Positions 1 to 7,688 of a stretch of DNA of 64,000 nt are shown here, piece after piece. The notes beneath the pieces were generated by a model, which saw only the letters and a list, made by a program, of their open reading frames with translations, ran no database searches and had not been told where the DNA came from. The stretch lies in contig CAISOB010000051.1 of assembly GCA_903886975.1 (NCBI GenBank), positions 1 through 64,000 of the forward strand, in the 5' to 3' direction. The position numbers were made by a program, and so were the translations under genes. Numbering within the stretch: the first letter of the stretch is position 1; each line of letters starts with the position of its first letter. Source of the stretch: an uncultured beta proteobacterium. Its GTDB lineage: Bacteria; Pseudomonadota; Gammaproteobacteria; Burkholderiales; Rhodocyclaceae.

Positions 1-274
1 GCTCCGCTACGCTACGCCCGCTGGCCAAGGCAAGACAAAAACCAGCAGCACAAGCTGGACTCTCAGGAGTCCATTTCAAGCAATCGACTGGCTACCTTTT
101 GCTCCGCCTCGCTGGCTCCCAATTCCGCGCCATTCACAGCCGGTCGCAGGCGGCACACGCTTCAGAGGCCTACCCCGCTTGCCCGAGGCCTGCGTACCGG
201 CTACGCTAACGTCTGGTTGTTGTCCATCAGGCTATAGTCGCTGAGCCGAATCCCGTTTACCCCAGGAGAAAACC
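1..274. other. Intergenic stretch with inverted repeats, no gene seen
   Basis: No convincing reading frame lies here. The stretch holds a short hairpin at 58-73 (six-base arms) and a longer inverted repeat whose arms are 138-151 and 188-202. These pair over 14 bases with a single bulged T at 195. The short ribosome binding site AGGAG just before 275 belongs to the next gene. The upstream gene is outside the window, so the inverted repeat could be its terminator, although no T-run follows. Confidence 0.5.
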
Positions 275-1249
275 ATGTCTTTTGCCATTCGCATTCATCA
301 AACCGGCGGTCCCGAGGTCATGCGCTGGGAAGAAGTCGCCGTCGGCGATCCGGCGCCCGGAGAGGCGCGGGTCCGCCACGAAGCCGTGGGCCTGAACTTC
401 CTTGACACCTATTTTCGTACGGGCCTCTACCCACAGCCCTTGCCCGCCGTGCTAGGCAGCGAAGGCGCCGGCGTCGTCGAGGCGGTCGGCGCGGGGGTTA
501 GCGAGTTCAAACCAGGCGACCGCGTCACTTACGCCGGCGGCCCGGTCGGCGCTTACAGCCAGGTGCGCTGCCTGCCGGCCAGCCGGCTACTGAAATTGCC
601 CGACAGCATTGATTTTCGTACCGGCGCGGCGATGACCTTGAAGGGAATAACGGCCGCGTATCTGTTGCGCCGCACCTACCGCGTCCAGGCCGGCGACACC
701 GTACTGATTCACGCCGCTTCCGGCGGGGTCGGCTTGATCATCTGCCAGTGGGCCAAAGCGCTTGGCGCGACGGTGATCGGCACGGTATCGACCGAAGCCA
801 AGGCGGAACTTGCGAAGCGGCACGGCTGCGACCACATCGTGTTCTATACACGCGAAGACGCGGCCAAGCGCGTGCGCGAACTGACGAGCGGCGAAGGCGT
901 GGCAGTGGTGTACGACGGGGTCGGCAAGGACACCTTCATGGGTTCGCTCGACAGCCTGCGGGTGCGCGGCATGCTGGCCACTTTCGGCAGCTCGTCGGGT
1001 ACCGTCGCCGCATTCGACCCGATGCTGCTCGCGCAGAAAGGATCGCTGTTCCTGACCCGGCCCAATTTCGCCCATCACACCGCCAAGCGCGAAGAGATGG
1101 TCGAGCTTGGCGCCGAACTGTTCGCGCTCGTCGGTGCAGGCAAGATCGTCATCGAGGTCAATCAGACCTATGCCTTGGCCGATGCCGCCAACGCGCATCG
1201 CGACCTCGAGGCGCGCAAGACAACGGGGTCGACGGTACTGCTTCCCTGA
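275..1249 (+). CDS. qor: NADPH:quinone oxidoreductase, zinc-free MDR family
   Basis: A 324-residue medium-chain dehydrogenase/reductase of the quinone oxidoreductase type, cytoplasmic. It should reduce quinones with NADPH by one-electron chemistry. The N-terminal GroES-like domain covers about residues 1-120 and carries GSEGAG at 61-66, where zinc alcohol dehydrogenases have their GHE motif, so catalytic zinc is absent. The nucleotide-binding domain has AASGGVG at 147-153. Length matches the family. The start is supported by AGGAG eight bases upstream. It stands alone; the next gene is convergent and a perfect GC palindrome separates the two stops. Confidence 0.93.
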   Translation: MSFAIRIHQTGGPEVMRWEEVAVGDPAPGEARVRHEAVGLNFLDTYFRTGLYPQPLPAVLGSEGAGVVEAVGAGVSEFKPGDRVTYAGGPVGAYSQVRCLPASRLLKLPDSIDFRTGAAMTLKGITAAYLLRRTYRVQAGDTVLIHAASGGVGLIICQWAKALGATVIGTVSTEAKAELAKRHGCDHIVFYTREDAAKRVRELTSGEGVAVVYDGVGKDTFMGSLDSLRVRGMLATFGSSSGTVAAFDPMLLAQKGSLFLTRPNFAHHTAKREEMVELGAELFALVGAGKIVIEVNQTYALADAANAHRDLEARKTTGSTVLLP

Positions 1250-1254
1250 TCAAC

Positions 1255-1282
1255 CGACGGCGCGGCCGCGGCCGCGCCGTCG
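1255..1282. terminator. 28-base perfect palindrome between convergent genes
   Basis: A perfect 28-base GC-rich palindrome sits exactly between the stop of the quinone oxidoreductase gene (1249) and the stop of the GntR gene (1285). Its place suggests a shared bidirectional terminator. No T-run follows on either strand, so Rho or RNA end protection could be involved. The palindrome is seen directly; the function is inferred. Confidence 0.6.
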
Positions 1283-1284
1283 CC

Positions 1285-1995
1285 TTACTGGACCGATGCC
1301 TCGTCGTTGACGCGGTCGAAGGCGGCGATGTCGCGGACGCTCTGGTTGTAGGCATTGGTGCCGCGGTCGACGTGCGCCCTCAGGGTCTTGACCGCGAGCT
1401 TCACATTCCCGTCCAGCACAGCCTTGCTGATGATTCCATGCTCGTCGAAGGACAGGTCGGTGTGCGTCGGCTTGAATGAGAGCAGATGCGTTCTGAGCGC
1501 CGCCGATTTGGTCGCCACCAGCCCGTAGGCGTCGGCGAGATAGTTGTTGTCGCAATGGGCAAACATCGCGGCGTGAAATTCAACGTCGAGCGCCAGGTAG
1601 GCGCGGACGTCGCCCTTCTTCTTCGCTCGCGCCATGGCGTCGTAGACTTCCGCAAGCCGCTTGGCAAGCCTTTCGCGATTCTTGCTCACGGCGAGCTTCA
1701 GCGCCGCCTCCTCAAGAATGAGACGGGATTCGTTGAGTTTTTCGATTTCGTCGGCGCCCATGGTAAATACGAAGGTCCCGCTCTGCGGCACGACGCGTAC
1801 GACGCCCTCCGTCTGGAGCTGGACGATCGCCCGCCGGACCGGGCCTTTGCCGGTTCCCAGGTCCGCCGCGATACGCGATTCGGAAAGCGGCTCACCGAGG
1901 CCGTAGATTCCTGAAATGATCGACTGGCGAATTTGATCGACGACGAGCTGGTTGAGCGATTTGGGTCTTTCAATTTTCGCCACTGTGGTTCTCAT
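1285..1995 (-). CDS. GntR family transcriptional regulator, FCD subfamily
   Basis: A 236-residue regulator counted from the ATG at 1995. An upstream extension to 2133 is open but lies outside the family pattern and would cover the divergent promoter. Residues 12-77 form a winged helix-turn-helix including SESRIAADLG and the wing VVPQSGTFVF. The C-terminal half (about 85-215) looks like the helical FCD ligand domain, with the metal/ligand-type stretch DVEFHAAMF. It is divergent from the TRAP/sugar-acid operon, the usual place for the local regulator, so a repressor relieved by an organic acid is likely. The ribosome binding site is weak (GG-rich, about 10 bases upstream). Confidence 0.85.
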   Translation of the reverse strand: MRTTVAKIERPKSLNQLVVDQIRQSIISGIYGLGEPLSESRIAADLGTGKGPVRRAIVQLQTEGVVRVVPQSGTFVFTMGADEIEKLNESRLILEEAALKLAVSKNRERLAKRLAEVYDAMARAKKKGDVRAYLALDVEFHAAMFAHCDNNYLADAYGLVATKSAALRTHLLSFKPTHTDLSFDEHGIISKAVLDGNVKLAVKTLRAHVDRGTNAYNQSVRDIAAFDRVNDEASVQ

Positions 1996-2126
1996 CTTTA
2001 ATGCCTGCAATGCTTTCGGGTCGTTGTCCAAAATTACCCCCTTGAATCGCTGTTTGATGACAAGACGGCACTTGCGGGCCAACACTGGCGCCCGGTTTTC
2101 TTTCTCAAGACGCACCCAGCTTTTCT

Positions 2127-2155
2127 TTGACAAGCCTCTATTGACATGTTAGATT
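2127..2155 (+). promoter_or_regulatory. Sigma70-type promoter of the TRAP/sugar-acid operon with possible GntR operator
   Basis: TTGACA at 2127-2132, a 17-base spacer and TAGATT at 2150-2155 form a near-consensus promoter. Within it, 2142-2151 reads TGACATGTTA, palindromic except for one pair, and overlaps the -10 box. That is where a GntR repressor would block transcription. Box strength is direct observation; GntR binding is inference from the divergent regulator. Confidence 0.65.
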
Positions 2156-2261
2156 GTAGCCGCTGACGTAGTAGTAGCGCAATCTTTTTTTGAATGCGCT
2201 CAAGGTAGTGCCTGAAGAACAGGGCCGCAGCGATATAACAACTCTTGGGTGGGGCAATTCA

Positions 2262-2822
2262 ATGACAGCAGCAGTCGCAGAACCGGAATCCGGCGATCGG
2301 GTTCCGCGTCAACATAGCAAGTTCGAAACTTGGTTTCTCTTCATCAATCGCGCGATCGTCGTGGCCATGATGGCGGTGATGGTGGCCCTGGTGTTCACCA
2401 ACGTCGTCACCCGTTACGTGTTCGGCTTTTCGGTGACCTGGGCCGAGGAATTCTCGCAATACCTGATGGTCTGGATCGCTTTCGTCGGCGCCGGACTCGC
2501 CTTGCGCGAGGGGCGCCACGTCGCCGTCGAAATGGTGCAGGACCTGCTGTCGTCGCATTCGAAGCACCTTCTGCGTACGCTCGTCGCCTGCCTGATGGTG
2601 GTGTTCTTTGTCGTCGTCGCCTACTTTGGCATTCTCTTCGCCAACTTCGCCATCAACATGCAAACGCCGATGATGAATATCTCGTTGGCCATCCCTTATG
2701 CCTGCGTGCCGATCGGCATGATTTTCCTGCTCGTTCATTTGCTGTTCATCTGGCGCGCTTACATCGCTGGTGAGCACGAAGTGTCGGAAAGCCTGGAATC
2801 CATCGACGAGAAGGAACTGTAA
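2262..2822 (+). CDS. dctQ: TRAP transporter small membrane subunit (DctQ-like)
   Basis: A 186-residue integral membrane protein with four predicted helices, the pattern of the TRAP small subunit that joins the large permease subunit. The helices lie around residues 23-50, 57-75, 98-125 and 138-165. I chose ATG 2262 because GGGG lies seven bases upstream; an in-frame TTG at 2190 would add 24 non-conserved residues. It overlaps the dctM start by one base (TAATG), so translation is coupled. The substrate cannot be read from this subunit, but the downstream enzymes suggest a sugar acid. Confidence 0.88.
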   Translation: MTAAVAEPESGDRVPRQHSKFETWFLFINRAIVVAMMAVMVALVFTNVVTRYVFGFSVTWAEEFSQYLMVWIAFVGAGLALREGRHVAVEMVQDLLSSHSKHLLRTLVACLMVVFFVVVAYFGILFANFAINMQTPMMNISLAIPYACVPIGMIFLLVHLLFIWRAYIAGEHEVSESLESIDEKEL

Positions 2823-4111
2823 TGGGCCTCGCACTCCTCATTGTTTTTGTCGGTGCCATGGTCATCGGCATGCCGCTGGCGTTCGTCATGGGCGGCGCGG
2901 GACTCGCGGCGCTCGTTGTCCAGGGAAGTTTCTCGCTGCTGTCGGTGCCGCAGCGCTTCTTCGGCGGCATCAACTCCTTCCCGCTGATGGCCGTGCCCTT
3001 CTTCGTGCTGGCCGCCGACCTGATGTCGGCGAGCGCGATCACCACCGCCATCTTGCGTTTCACCAACAGCCTGGTCGGGCACCTGCGCGGCGGTCTCGGC
3101 CACGTCAACGTACTGACCAACATGATCTTCGCCGGCATCAGCGGCTCGGCGCTCGCCGACGCCGCCGGACCGGGAGCGATCATGATGCGCATGATGCAAC
3201 GCGCCGGTTACGACAAGCACTACGCGGCGGCGCTCTCGGGGGCAACGGCGACGATCGGTCCGATCATCCCGCCGTCGATCATCATGGTCATTTACGCGAT
3301 CACCGACAACCGCGTCACCGTCGGCGGCCTGTTCATGGCCGGCATCGTTCCCGGCCTGCTGCTCGGCCTCGCGCTGTCGATCACCAACCACATCATCTCG
3401 GTGAAGAACGGCTACAAATCGGACAAGCCGAAAGCGAGCTGGAGCGAGCGTTTCATCTGCCTGTGGAAATCGATTCCGGCGCTGCTGATGCCGGTGATCA
3501 TCATCGGCGGCATCATCAGCGGCCTGTTTACCGCCACAGAAGCTTCCTGCGTCGCAGTGGTCTATGCGCTGCTGGTCGGTACCTTGGTCACTCGCGTGCT
3601 GAACCTGAAACTGATCGCCAAGGTCTTCCTGCAAAGCTCGCTGGTCACTTCCGCCGCGCTGCTGATCGTCGCCATGGCCTCGCTCTTCGCCTGGATCCTG
3701 GCCGTCCTGCAACTGCCGCAAAACGTCGCGGCGGCGATCGGCCACATGACGACCAGCCCGATGGTGTGCATGCTGATCGTCGGCGTCTTCGTCTTCATCT
3801 GCGGCTTCTTCATCGACACCCTGCCGGCGGTGATCATCCTCGTGCCGGTGCTCGCGCCGCTCACCGACCAGTTCGGGCTCAATCCGCTGCATTTCGCCAT
3901 GGCCATCGTCCTCAACCTGACGATAGGCCTGATCACGCCGCCGGTCGGCGGGGTGCTGTTCGTGATCACCTCGATCAGCCGGCTCAAGTTCGAAGCGATA
4001 TCGAAAGCGATGATCCCGATGATCTTCGCCGAGACTGCGGTGTTGTTGGGGGTAATTTTTGTTCCGGAAATTAGCCTTGTGGTTCCAAGATGGTTGGGCT
4101 TCACGCATTAA
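2822..4111 (+). CDS. dctM: TRAP transporter large permease subunit (DctM-like)
   Basis: A 429-residue polytopic permease of the usual DctM length (about 425). It should carry out sodium-driven uptake of an organic acid handed over by the periplasmic binding protein. Signature stretches include NMIFAGISGSALADAAG near 100-116 and GATATIGPIIPPSIIM near 140-155, the conserved glycine/proline-rich hairpins of the DctM family. The C-terminal half repeats the pattern with NLTIGLITPPVG. It is coupled to dctQ by a one-base overlap and lies 25 bases before dctP. Confidence 0.95.
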   Translation: MGLALLIVFVGAMVIGMPLAFVMGGAGLAALVVQGSFSLLSVPQRFFGGINSFPLMAVPFFVLAADLMSASAITTAILRFTNSLVGHLRGGLGHVNVLTNMIFAGISGSALADAAGPGAIMMRMMQRAGYDKHYAAALSGATATIGPIIPPSIIMVIYAITDNRVTVGGLFMAGIVPGLLLGLALSITNHIISVKNGYKSDKPKASWSERFICLWKSIPALLMPVIIIGGIISGLFTATEASCVAVVYALLVGTLVTRVLNLKLIAKVFLQSSLVTSAALLIVAMASLFAWILAVLQLPQNVAAAIGHMTTSPMVCMLIVGVFVFICGFFIDTLPAVIILVPVLAPLTDQFGLNPLHFAMAIVLNLTIGLITPPVGGVLFVITSISRLKFEAISKAMIPMIFAETAVLLGVIFVPEISLVVPRWLGFTH

Positions 4112-4136
4112 TAATTCATAACTGAGGAGGAATACA

Positions 4137-5144
4137 ATGTTCAAGAAGATCATGGTATCGCTGATGTTCGCTGCGGTCGCCTTCGCGCCGATCGCACAAG
4201 CCCAGCAAAAAGTCCTGAAGTACGCGCACTTCCAGCCGGCCAATATCGATCAACCGAAGCACGCGGCGGCGCTGGCTTTCAAAGACTATGTCGAGAAGAA
4301 CACCAAGGGCTCGATCAAGGTCGAGATCTATCCGGCCGGCCAGTTCGGCGGCGATGCGCAGACGATGGAAGGGCTGATGCTCGGCACGCTCGAAATGGCC
4401 GTCGCCCACGACGGCGCGATTGCCAGCGTCTTCAAGCCGATTTCGATTCTCGGCATCCCCTATCTCTACGACAACCACCAGCACGCCTGGCGCGTCTATG
4501 ACTCGAAGTTCGGCCAGGATTTTGCCGACCTGATGCTCAAGACGACGGGCATCCGCATGCTGGCGCTCGCCGACAACGGGCTGCGTCATTTCACCAACAG
4601 CCTGCGCCCGATCAAGTCGCCGGCCGACATGAAGGGCATGAAGATCCGCATTCAGCCAAGCCCGGTCTTCAAGGCTTTGGTCGAATCGCTGGGTGCCTCC
4701 CCATCGGCCGTGCCGTGGGGCGAACTGCCGACCGCGCTGCAGTCGAAGGTTGTTGACGGTCAGGAAAACGGCGTCACCAACATTCTTGCCGCGAGCCTTT
4801 ACCAGTACCAAAAGTACGCGACCCTCGACGGCCATGTGTGGAGCATTCACGCCTACATGATCAACGACAAGTTCTTCAAGAGCCTCACCGCCGATGAGCA
4901 AAAAGCCGTGCTCGAGGGAACCAGGATTGCCCGCGATATTCACCGCCGCATGACCTCCGAGCAGGATCTCGGCGCCAAGAAGATCCTCACCGAGAAGGGC
5001 ATGGAAGTGACCGAACTCTCCCTGCCTGAAGTCGATGCCTTCCGCAAACTGGCGCAGCCGCCGGTTCGCGCCTTCGTCGAAAAAGACGTCGGCAAGGAAT
5101 GGGTCGACAAGCTCTTCGCCGCAATCGCCGAACAGAAGAAGTGA
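4137..5144 (+). CDS. dctP: TRAP transporter solute-binding protein (DctP-like)
   Basis: A 335-residue periplasmic binding protein. A signal peptide of about 22 residues ends in AQA, and the mature protein begins QQKVLKYAHFQPA. The DctP fold signature includes the conserved arginine segment MKGMKIRIQPSPVF, whose Arg normally clamps the substrate carboxylate, followed by WGELPTALQSKVVDGQENG. AGGAGG lies seven bases before the start. The operon order Q-M-P differs from the more common P-Q-M. The sequence resembles binding proteins for C4-C6 sugar acids, but the ligand is not resolved. Confidence 0.94.
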   Translation: MFKKIMVSLMFAAVAFAPIAQAQQKVLKYAHFQPANIDQPKHAAALAFKDYVEKNTKGSIKVEIYPAGQFGGDAQTMEGLMLGTLEMAVAHDGAIASVFKPISILGIPYLYDNHQHAWRVYDSKFGQDFADLMLKTTGIRMLALADNGLRHFTNSLRPIKSPADMKGMKIRIQPSPVFKALVESLGASPSAVPWGELPTALQSKVVDGQENGVTNILAASLYQYQKYATLDGHVWSIHAYMINDKFFKSLTADEQKAVLEGTRIARDIHRRMTSEQDLGAKKILTEKGMEVTELSLPEVDAFRKLAQPPVRAFVEKDVGKEWVDKLFAAIAEQKK

Positions 5145-5150
5145 GGAACC

Positions 5151-6122
5151 ATGGCTGAAGCTCTTCGCGTCGTCGTTCTCGACGACGGTTATGACAGTTA
5201 CGCGACCGAGCAGGCGATCCTCGACGAGGTCGGCGCCAAAGTCGTCTTGCGGCCCTGTCACAACGATGCGGCGGCGGTCGCTGCCGCGCTCGTCGACGCC
5301 GACGCCGCCCTGGTCAGGGAATCACCGGTCACGGCGGCGGCGCTTGCCGGAGCGCCGCGCTGCCGGGCCGTGGTGCGATACGGCATCGGCGTCGATGCAG
5401 TCGATCGCGCCGCGGCCGCAGCGCTCAAGATCTATGTCGCCAACGTTCCCGATTACGGCGCCGAGGAAGTCAGCGACCACGCGATGGCGTTGCTCCTCGC
5501 CGTCGCGCGGCACGTCGTGCGCCGCGATCACGAGGTGCGTAGCGGCGCCTGGAATGTCGCGCGCCGTGCCAAGATGTACCGCATTGCCGGGCAGACCCTG
5601 GGTCTGGTCGGCTACGGGCGGATCGCGCGCACGCTCGAGCGCAAGATGCGCGGCATGGGCGTGACCCGGGTGCTGGTCGCCGATCCCTTCCTCAAGCCCG
5701 CGGATTGCCCCGGCGTCGAAATCGTCGACCTGGCGACGCTGTGCGCGCAGTCCGATTTCATCTCGATGCATGCGCCGCTCGGTCCCGACACCCGGCACAT
5801 GCTCGGGGCGCGCGAAATCGCGCTGATGAAGCCGACAGCGATCGTGGTCAACACTGGCCGCGGCCCGCTGATCGATGAAGCCGCGCTGATCGAGGCCCTG
5901 CAGCGCAAGGCGATCATGGGCGCCGGCCTCGATGTGTTCGAACGCGAACCGCTGCCGCCGGACAGCGCGCTGATGAAACTCGACAACGTCGTGCTCTCCG
6001 ACCATACCGCCTGGTATTCCGAGGCGTCGATCCACGAGCTGCAAAGCAAGGCGGCGAAGGAAGTCCTGCGCGTTCTGCGTGGCGAGAAGCCGCTGCACTG
6101 GGTCAATCGCTGGGAGGATTAG
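5151..6122 (+). CDS. D-2-hydroxyacid dehydrogenase, CtBP-like
   Basis: A 323-residue NAD(P)-dependent 2-hydroxyacid dehydrogenase. It should interconvert a 2-keto acid and its D-2-hydroxy acid. The Rossmann motif GLVGYGRIAR is at 151-160. The catalytic triad is visible as Arg237 (NTGRGPLID), Glu266 (DVFEREP) and His285 (SDHTAWYSE). DHTAWYSE is typical of the C-terminal-binding-protein-like branch, not of PGDH or lactate dehydrogenase. It begins seven bases after dctP and is clearly co-transcribed, so its substrate is probably the transported acid or a derivative. Confidence 0.9.
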   Translation: MAEALRVVVLDDGYDSYATEQAILDEVGAKVVLRPCHNDAAAVAAALVDADAALVRESPVTAAALAGAPRCRAVVRYGIGVDAVDRAAAAALKIYVANVPDYGAEEVSDHAMALLLAVARHVVRRDHEVRSGAWNVARRAKMYRIAGQTLGLVGYGRIARTLERKMRGMGVTRVLVADPFLKPADCPGVEIVDLATLCAQSDFISMHAPLGPDTRHMLGAREIALMKPTAIVVNTGRGPLIDEAALIEALQRKAIMGAGLDVFEREPLPPDSALMKLDNVVLSDHTAWYSEASIHELQSKAAKEVLRVLRGEKPLHWVNRWED

Positions 6123-6129
6123 TGATGGA

Positions 6130-6193
6130 GCCCCGCTGGCGCCGGCGCGCGGGGCATTGGCCGTACCGGGAATGGCGGGCCTCGCCCGCCATT
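6130..6193. other. Intra-operon pair of GC-rich hairpins
   Basis: Two hairpins fill the gap between the dehydrogenase and the RraA-like gene. One is at 6130-6155 with seven-base arms; the other, at 6171-6193, has perfect ten-base arms around a CTC loop. No T-run follows. They may act as RNA stability or partial attenuation elements that set different expression of the upstream and downstream halves of the operon. Confidence 0.45.
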
Positions 6194-6245
6194 TCGCATT
6201 TCGCATAGCACGGAATCTTCACCCAAAACATAAAGGAATCGTTTC

Positions 6246-6893
6246 ATGGACAAGCTCATTGCAGCATTTAATTCCGTCGCGCTCGCTTCGCTTGCCGACG
6301 CCGTCGATCTCGTTTGCGGCAAGCGCGGCTACATGGACTGCAGCATCAAGCCGCGCATCAACGACAAGCGCTTCTGCGGCCCGGCGGCGACGGTGCTCGA
6401 AGCGGCGACCGATGAGAAAGTCCCGCCGCAGCATGCGCTCGATCTGATCGACGAAGCGGCGCCCGGCAGTGTGATCGTGATCTCGATCGCCGGCGGCGAG
6501 CCCAATGTCGCGGTCTGGGGCGGTCTGATGACCGCCGGCGCGGTGGCCAATGGACACGCCGGCGCGGTGCTCGACGGCGGCGTTCGCGATTTGACCGAGA
6601 TTCGCCGCGACTACGGTTTCCCGATCTACGCACGCGAAGTGACGCCGGGCACCACGCTCGGCCGCTACCGCACGGTCGCCTCGCAGGTACCGGTCACGGT
6701 CGGCGGCATCATTGTGCACCCCGGCGATATCGTCGTCGGCGACGTTGACGGCGTCGTCGTCGTGCCCAAGGACAAGGCGGCCGAAGTGCTGGCCGTGGCC
6801 CAGGATATCGATGCGCGCGAAGCCGAGCAGGCCAAGCTGATCATGGCCGAGAAGTCGCTGCGCAAGGGGCTGGCGAAATACGGACGAATCTGA
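6246..6893 (+). CDS. RraA-like / HMG-aldolase family protein
   Basis: A 215-residue member of the family that includes RraA (inhibitor of RNase E) and class II pyruvate aldolases such as 4-hydroxy-4-methyl-2-oxoglutarate aldolase. Visible signatures are WGGLMTAGA at 91-99 and GGVRD at 111-115. The Arg-Asp pair binds the metal and pyruvate moiety in the aldolases, so an enzyme is more likely than the RNase regulator. Placed between a hydroxyacid dehydrogenase and a KDPG-type aldolase, it probably cleaves or decarboxylates a keto-acid intermediate. The exact reaction is unknown. Confidence 0.82.
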   Translation: MDKLIAAFNSVALASLADAVDLVCGKRGYMDCSIKPRINDKRFCGPAATVLEAATDEKVPPQHALDLIDEAAPGSVIVISIAGGEPNVAVWGGLMTAGAVANGHAGAVLDGGVRDLTEIRRDYGFPIYAREVTPGTTLGRYRTVASQVPVTVGGIIVHPGDIVVGDVDGVVVVPKDKAAEVLAVAQDIDAREAEQAKLIMAEKSLRKGLAKYGRI

Positions 6894-6908
6894 ACCGACG
6901 GTCCGAAT

Positions 6909-6938
6909 ATCGGGGTTTGTCCTGACCGGGCCCCCGAT
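6909..6938. terminator. Weak terminator-like hairpin inside the operon
   Basis: Seven-base arms (6909-6915 and 6932-6938) enclose a 16-base loop, followed by TTGGTTTA. The short, interrupted T-tract suggests partial termination at most. The downstream aldolase gene has its own good ribosome binding site (AGGAG). Confidence 0.35.
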
Positions 6939-6977
6939 TTGGTTTATCCTTAGCGCTTTTCCTCAGGAGATTGATCC

Positions 6978-7667
6978 ATGGCTGCAAAAGACCGCATGAA
7001 TGTTCTCAACGCCATCTACGCGCAGAGCGTGATCCCGGTTTTCTACCACCCCGACGTCGAGTTATGCACCAACGTCATTCAAGCCTGCGCCAACGGCGGC
7101 GCCAAGTGCGTCGAATTCACCAACCGTGGCGAGTTCGCTGCGCAGGTCTTCTATGAAGTGACCAAACACTTCGCCAAAGCTGATCCCTCGGTGATCATGG
7201 GTGTCGGTTCGATTTGCGACGCGCCGACCGCCGGGCTGTTCATCGCCAACGGCGCGCGCTTCGTCGTCGGCCCGCTGCTCAACGCCGAAGTCGCCAGGCT
7301 GTGCAACCGGCGCGGCATTCCCTATAGCCCGGGCTGCGGCTCGGCGACCGAAATCGGCGACGCGCAGGAACTCGGCTGCGAAATCATCAAGGTCTTCCCC
7401 GGTTCGTCGGTCGGCGGCCCCGATTTTGTGAAGAGCGTCATGGCCCCGATGCCGTGGACGCGCATCATGCCCACCGGCGGCGTCGAGGCGACTGAAGAGT
7501 CGCTGAAGAAGTGGTTCGGCGCCGGCATCGTCGCCTGCGGCATCGGCTCGAACATGATCACCAAGGCCCTGCTCGACGCCAAGGACTACAAGGGCATCGA
7601 AGCGAACGTGCGCAAGACCATTGCGCTGACCGACAAGATCAAGGCCGAACTGGCCGGCAAGAAGTAA
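6978..7667 (+). CDS. KDPG/KHG aldolase family protein
   Basis: A 229-residue class I aldolase of the Eda family, cytoplasmic. It should cleave a 2-keto-3-deoxy-phosphate sugar acid to pyruvate and an aldehyde phosphate. Schiff-base Lys138 lies in IIKVFPGS, with Glu46 and Arg50 in VEFTNRG forming the rest of the active site. Its length slightly exceeds E. coli Eda (213) through extra C-terminal helices. AGGAG precedes the start. With the PfkB kinase 21 bases downstream it can form the kinase-aldolase pair typical of 2-keto-3-deoxy acid breakdown. Confidence 0.9.
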   Translation: MAAKDRMNVLNAIYAQSVIPVFYHPDVELCTNVIQACANGGAKCVEFTNRGEFAAQVFYEVTKHFAKADPSVIMGVGSICDAPTAGLFIANGARFVVGPLLNAEVARLCNRRGIPYSPGCGSATEIGDAQELGCEIIKVFPGSSVGGPDFVKSVMAPMPWTRIMPTGGVEATEESLKKWFGAGIVACGIGSNMITKALLDAKDYKGIEANVRKTIALTDKIKAELAGKK

Positions 7668-7688
7668 TTGCGAAAGGGAGGGATAGAC

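Noticed and set aside
2759..4243. 494-codon minus-strand ORF opposite dctM
   Set aside because: Translation is rich in His, Asp, Arg and Gln without any domain. It mirrors a well-conserved TRAP permease on the other strand.
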